Shown: in pieces, positions 6,282 through 7,927 of the stretch
Numbering within the stretch: position 1 is the first letter of the stretch
How the letters are laid out: every line of letters begins with the position of its first letter
Assembly (NCBI GenBank): GCA_021810725.1
Contig: JAJZIE010000109.1
Location: 1 to 7,927 of the forward strand
Source of the DNA: Bacillota bacterium
GTDB lineage: Bacteria; Bacillota; Sulfobacillia; JAJZYS01; JAJYTV01
DNA: 7,927 bases
Reading direction: 5' to 3'
Translations under genes and position numbers: made by a program
The notes under the pieces: model-generated
What the model saw: only the letters and a program-made list of their open reading frames with translations
Databases searched by the model: none
Told to the model about the DNA's origin: nothing

Positions 6282-6993
6282 GGTATTCGGCGCTGCAGTA
6301 GAGGACTCGGCGGAAGGCGTCAGGGTCGTCGTAGAACTGCTCCGCGGGCAGCTGCGCGACCGTCACCGCCTGCGCGCCGTCGATGACGTTGCGCGCGTAG
6401 AGCGCCAGGGCATGCAGGGCGTCGTCGCGCTGCCCGAACCCGAACGACGAATGGAAGAAGGCCGCAAGGCGAAGCTCCCGCGCCGCGTGGCCGCCGACGC
6501 GGTAGAGGCAGAGCGCCGCGAGGCCAGGCAGGCGGATCGCCGCGCGCTGGCACTCCTCCAGGAGGTCGAGCGGCACCTGCCAGGAACTCGCCGGCTCCGG
6601 CAGCCTGCCCTCCGCCAGGGCCGCGATGTCTTCACCCGGCACGTACGCCCAGTGCAGATGCTCCAAGTGCGCCTCTTCCGCCGGCGCGAACAGGGGTACG
6701 GCCCCGACCTGCAGCATCTGGCAGCCCGCCCGCGCCAGCAGCAGCAGGAGGTCTTTCGCCGGCATCTCGAGCAGGGGGTTGTCGCAGTCCGGGCCGTTTT
6801 CATAGGCGCTGCGGGAGGTGTAGGCTCGGGCCTCGCTCGGCATCGCGTCCGAGACAAAGGCCACGGGCACGCAAAGGGTCGCCAGCGCGAGATGAAGGTA
6901 TAGGGTCTGCCGACGCTGTCGCCCGTCGCCGGAACGCCTGAGGTCGGCGATGGCCATATCGAGGTTCGGACGGTCGAAGTCGGCGTAAGACAC
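6271..6993 (-). CDS. Uncharacterised 240-residue protein, weakly SseB-like
   Basis: I do not firmly recognise this protein. It starts at a GTG with AAGGAGGG 7 bases upstream, an excellent site, and uses the same codon style as its neighbours, so the gene looks real. The first half, about 10-45, is a helix followed by a hydrophobic LYLHLALATLCVPVAF segment; near 93-103 comes MLQVGAVPLFA. This order, and the pattern of a small hydrophobic strand then a 'lpvF'-like strand, recalls the SseB N-terminal domain, a poorly understood cytoplasmic family, but the match is by eye. The hydrophobic stretches are too short and mixed for convincing membrane spans, and no signal peptide is seen. Its stop lies inside the 3' end of the convergent ABC-F gene (11-base overlap). 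No clear promoter was found; a TTGACA lies upstream at about 7063-7058 without a suitable -10. Confidence 0.8.
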   Translation of the reverse strand: MSYADFDRPNLDMAIADLRRSGDGRQRRQTLYLHLALATLCVPVAFVSDAMPSEARAYTSRSAYENGPDCDNPLLEMPAKDLLLLLARAGCQMLQVGAVPLFAPAEEAHLEHLHWAYVPGEDIAALAEGRLPEPASSWQVPLDLLEECQRAAIRLPGLAALCLYRVGGHAARELRLAAFFHSSFGFGQRDDALHALALYARNVIDGAQAVTVAQLPAEQFYDDPDAFRRVLYCSAEYLSS

Positions 6994-7107
6994 CGGATGA
7001 CCCTCCTTCCGACGGATGCGCTTCCCGGGGCGGGGTCGCGCTCGCGTCCATCTCGGGTGTCAAGAGATTTCCTTGGCAAGATGCGGTTTCCTTCGAACTC
7101 TTTCGCG

Positions 7108-7137
7108 TTGACGCGGTTCTCCTGCGAAGCCTATACT
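7108..7137 (+). promoter_or_regulatory. Promoter of the proS T-box transcript
   Basis: TTGACG (7108-7113) and TATACT (7132-7137) are 18 bases apart, each matching the consensus at five of six positions. Transcription would start near 7145, just before T-box stem I. The -35 box sits in a short inverted repeat, CGCGT-TG-ACGCG (7104-7115), which might be coincidental. Bases 6994-7107 between the divergent genes hold nothing else I can identify. Confidence 0.75.
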
Positions 7138-7144
7138 CGGCCAA

Positions 7145-7371
7145 AGACATGCGATGACAGGCACCCGGGACAGCCAGCACCGCCCAGAGAGCCGGCGACA
7201 GGTGCGAGCCGGACGGAATGGCGTCCTTCCCAGCCTGGAGCGGCGGCGACGAGCCGCCCGGCAGCCCGCCGTGACCCGGGTGCGTCCCACGGGACGCTTG
7301 AGTGGCCGGAAGGCCGAAAAAGGTGGTACCGCGGGTTTCCCCCGCCCTTTTGCAGGGCGGGGCTTTTCTTT
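7145..7371 (+). promoter_or_regulatory. T-box riboswitch, proline type (specifier CCC), for proS
   Basis: Stem I closes with CAGGC (7158-7162) pairing GCCTG (7233-7237). The specifier loop 3' strand TTCCCA places CCC (7229-7231) followed by A directly before that helix, so proline is read. Above it GGAC-A-GCCA pairs TGGC-GTCC, and the apex has the usual CAGAGAG bulge segment with a GCCGG/CCGG stem. Further hairpins are GGCGGC/GCCGCC, GCGTCC-CACG-GGACGC and GGCC-GGAA-GGCC. The T-box core AGGTGGTACCGCGG is at 7321-7334. The antiterminator is perfect: AAAAGG (7318-7323) pairs CCTTTT (7346-7351), the 7-base bulge is UGGUACC, and GCGGG pairs CCCGC. The bulge U fits a tRNA with discriminator A, as in most bacterial tRNA-Pro. 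Uncharged tRNA-Pro would therefore raise proS expression. Confidence 0.93.
7340..7371 (+). terminator. Regulated terminator of the proS T-box
   Basis: CCCCGCCC (7340-7347) pairs with GGGCGGGG (7355-7362) around a 7-base loop, followed by CTTTTCTTT. Its 5' arm is shared with the antiterminator, so the two structures exclude each other. The proS ribosome-binding site begins just after the T-rich run. Confidence 0.9.
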
Positions 7372-7384
7372 GGAGGTGAAGCGC

Positions 7385-7927
7385 ATGCGACAGACGGCAC
7401 TCTTTTGGCGAACCTTGCGCGAGGATCCGGCCGACGCCGACCTGCCGAGCCACAAGCTGCTTCTGCGCGCCGGTCTTGCCCAGCGGTTCGCGAGCGGCAT
7501 CTATGCCCTGACCCCGCTGGGGTTGATGGCCGAGCGGCGCATCGAGGAGCTGGTCCGCGAGGAACTCGGGCGGGCCGGTGCGCAGGAAGTGCGCCTGCCG
7601 TTCGTGCAGCCGCTCGAGATCTGGCAGCGCAGCGGGCGGGTCGACCAGGACCTGCCTGAACTCGTGCGGCTCAGGGACCGCCGCGGGGAGGAACTCGCAC
7701 TCGCCCTCACCGCCGAGGAAGCGATGACGGAACTCGTGCGGCGCCAGGGCGTCCAGGCTGCCCAGCTGCCGCTCCTGTTGACGCAGACGGGCCCGAAGTT
7801 CCGCGACGAGCTGCGCCCGCGAGGGGGACTGCTGCGGCTGAGGGAGTTCTCGATGCAGGACGCCTACAGTTTCGACCTCGACCAGGATGGCCTGGCTGTG
7901 ACCTTCGCGCGGGTGGCCGCCGCCTAT
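7385..7927 (+). CDS. proS: Prolyl-tRNA synthetase, N-terminal part (cut by window edge)
   Basis: Charges tRNA-Pro with proline in the cytoplasm. The first 181 codons are present; the start is the ATG after GGAGGT with 7 bases of spacing. The N-terminus matches bacterial-type ProRS: SHKLLLRAGLAQRFASGIY (22-40), class II motif 1 around TPLGL to GAQEVRLPFVQP (43-76), and motif 2 as KFRDELRPR (138-146) followed by REFSMQDAYSFD (153-164). The amino-acid-binding TXE loop is TAEE (109-112); the usual family sequence is THEE, so Thr and Glu are kept but His is Ala. MKDAYSF, near-universal in the family, reads MQDAYSF. The editing domain, motif 3 and anticodon-binding domain lie beyond the window. The proline T-box just upstream supports the assignment independently. 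Confidence 0.93.
   Translation, partial: MRQTALFWRTLREDPADADLPSHKLLLRAGLAQRFASGIYALTPLGLMAERRIEELVREELGRAGAQEVRLPFVQPLEIWQRSGRVDQDLPELVRLRDRRGEELALALTAEEAMTELVRRQGVQAAQLPLLLTQTGPKFRDELRPRGGLLRLREFSMQDAYSFDLDQDGLAVTFARVAAAY

Noticed and set aside
7057..7073. TTGCCA and TTGACA elements on the minus strand as promoter of the 240-residue protein gene
   Set aside because: No acceptable -10 box lies 16-18 bases downstream of either element.

Overview
This is a very GC-rich bacterial window. Every gene is compact and has a clear Shine-Dalgarno site. Two tRNA-sensing T-box leaders with intrinsic terminators point to a high-GC Bacillota-type organism (the Symbiobacterium/Thermaerobacter/Limnochorda kind of lineage). 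That placement is an inference from leader type and base composition. I see no mobile element, CRISPR array, tRNA or rRNA.

Left part, minus strand (1-4170). Transcription runs leftward from a promoter near 4139-4167 through a phenylalanine-type T-box leader (specifier UUC). It enters a two-gene aromatic operon: a DAHP synthase with a C-terminal chorismate mutase domain (aroF-aroQ fusion), then prephenate dehydratase (pheA), joined by a GTGA start/stop overlap. Together these supply the first step of the shikimate pathway plus the two steps from chorismate to phenylpyruvate, apparently controlled by uncharged tRNA-Phe. Next come a small RRM-type RNA-binding protein with its own good promoter, a hairpin terminator, and a glycerol kinase (glpK) that runs off the left edge.

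Middle. From about 4200 the strand flips. A structured gap of about 210 bases precedes a plus-strand duplicated-ATPase ABC-F protein (YdiF/Uup-like, ribosome-associated family). Its 3' end overlaps by 11 bases the end of a convergent minus-strand gene for a poorly characterised protein that weakly resembles the SseB N-terminal domain.

Right part, plus strand (7108-7927). A promoter and a textbook T-box leader (specifier CCC, proline) precede prolyl-tRNA synthetase (proS), which is cut by the right edge.

No wholly new system is evident. The most interesting signals are the Phe T-box controlling a C-terminal chorismate mutase fusion, two unusual substitutions in proS, an out-of-frame ORF with a good start at the 5' end of the RNA-binding-protein transcript, and unexplained structured DNA upstream of glpK and the ABC-F gene.
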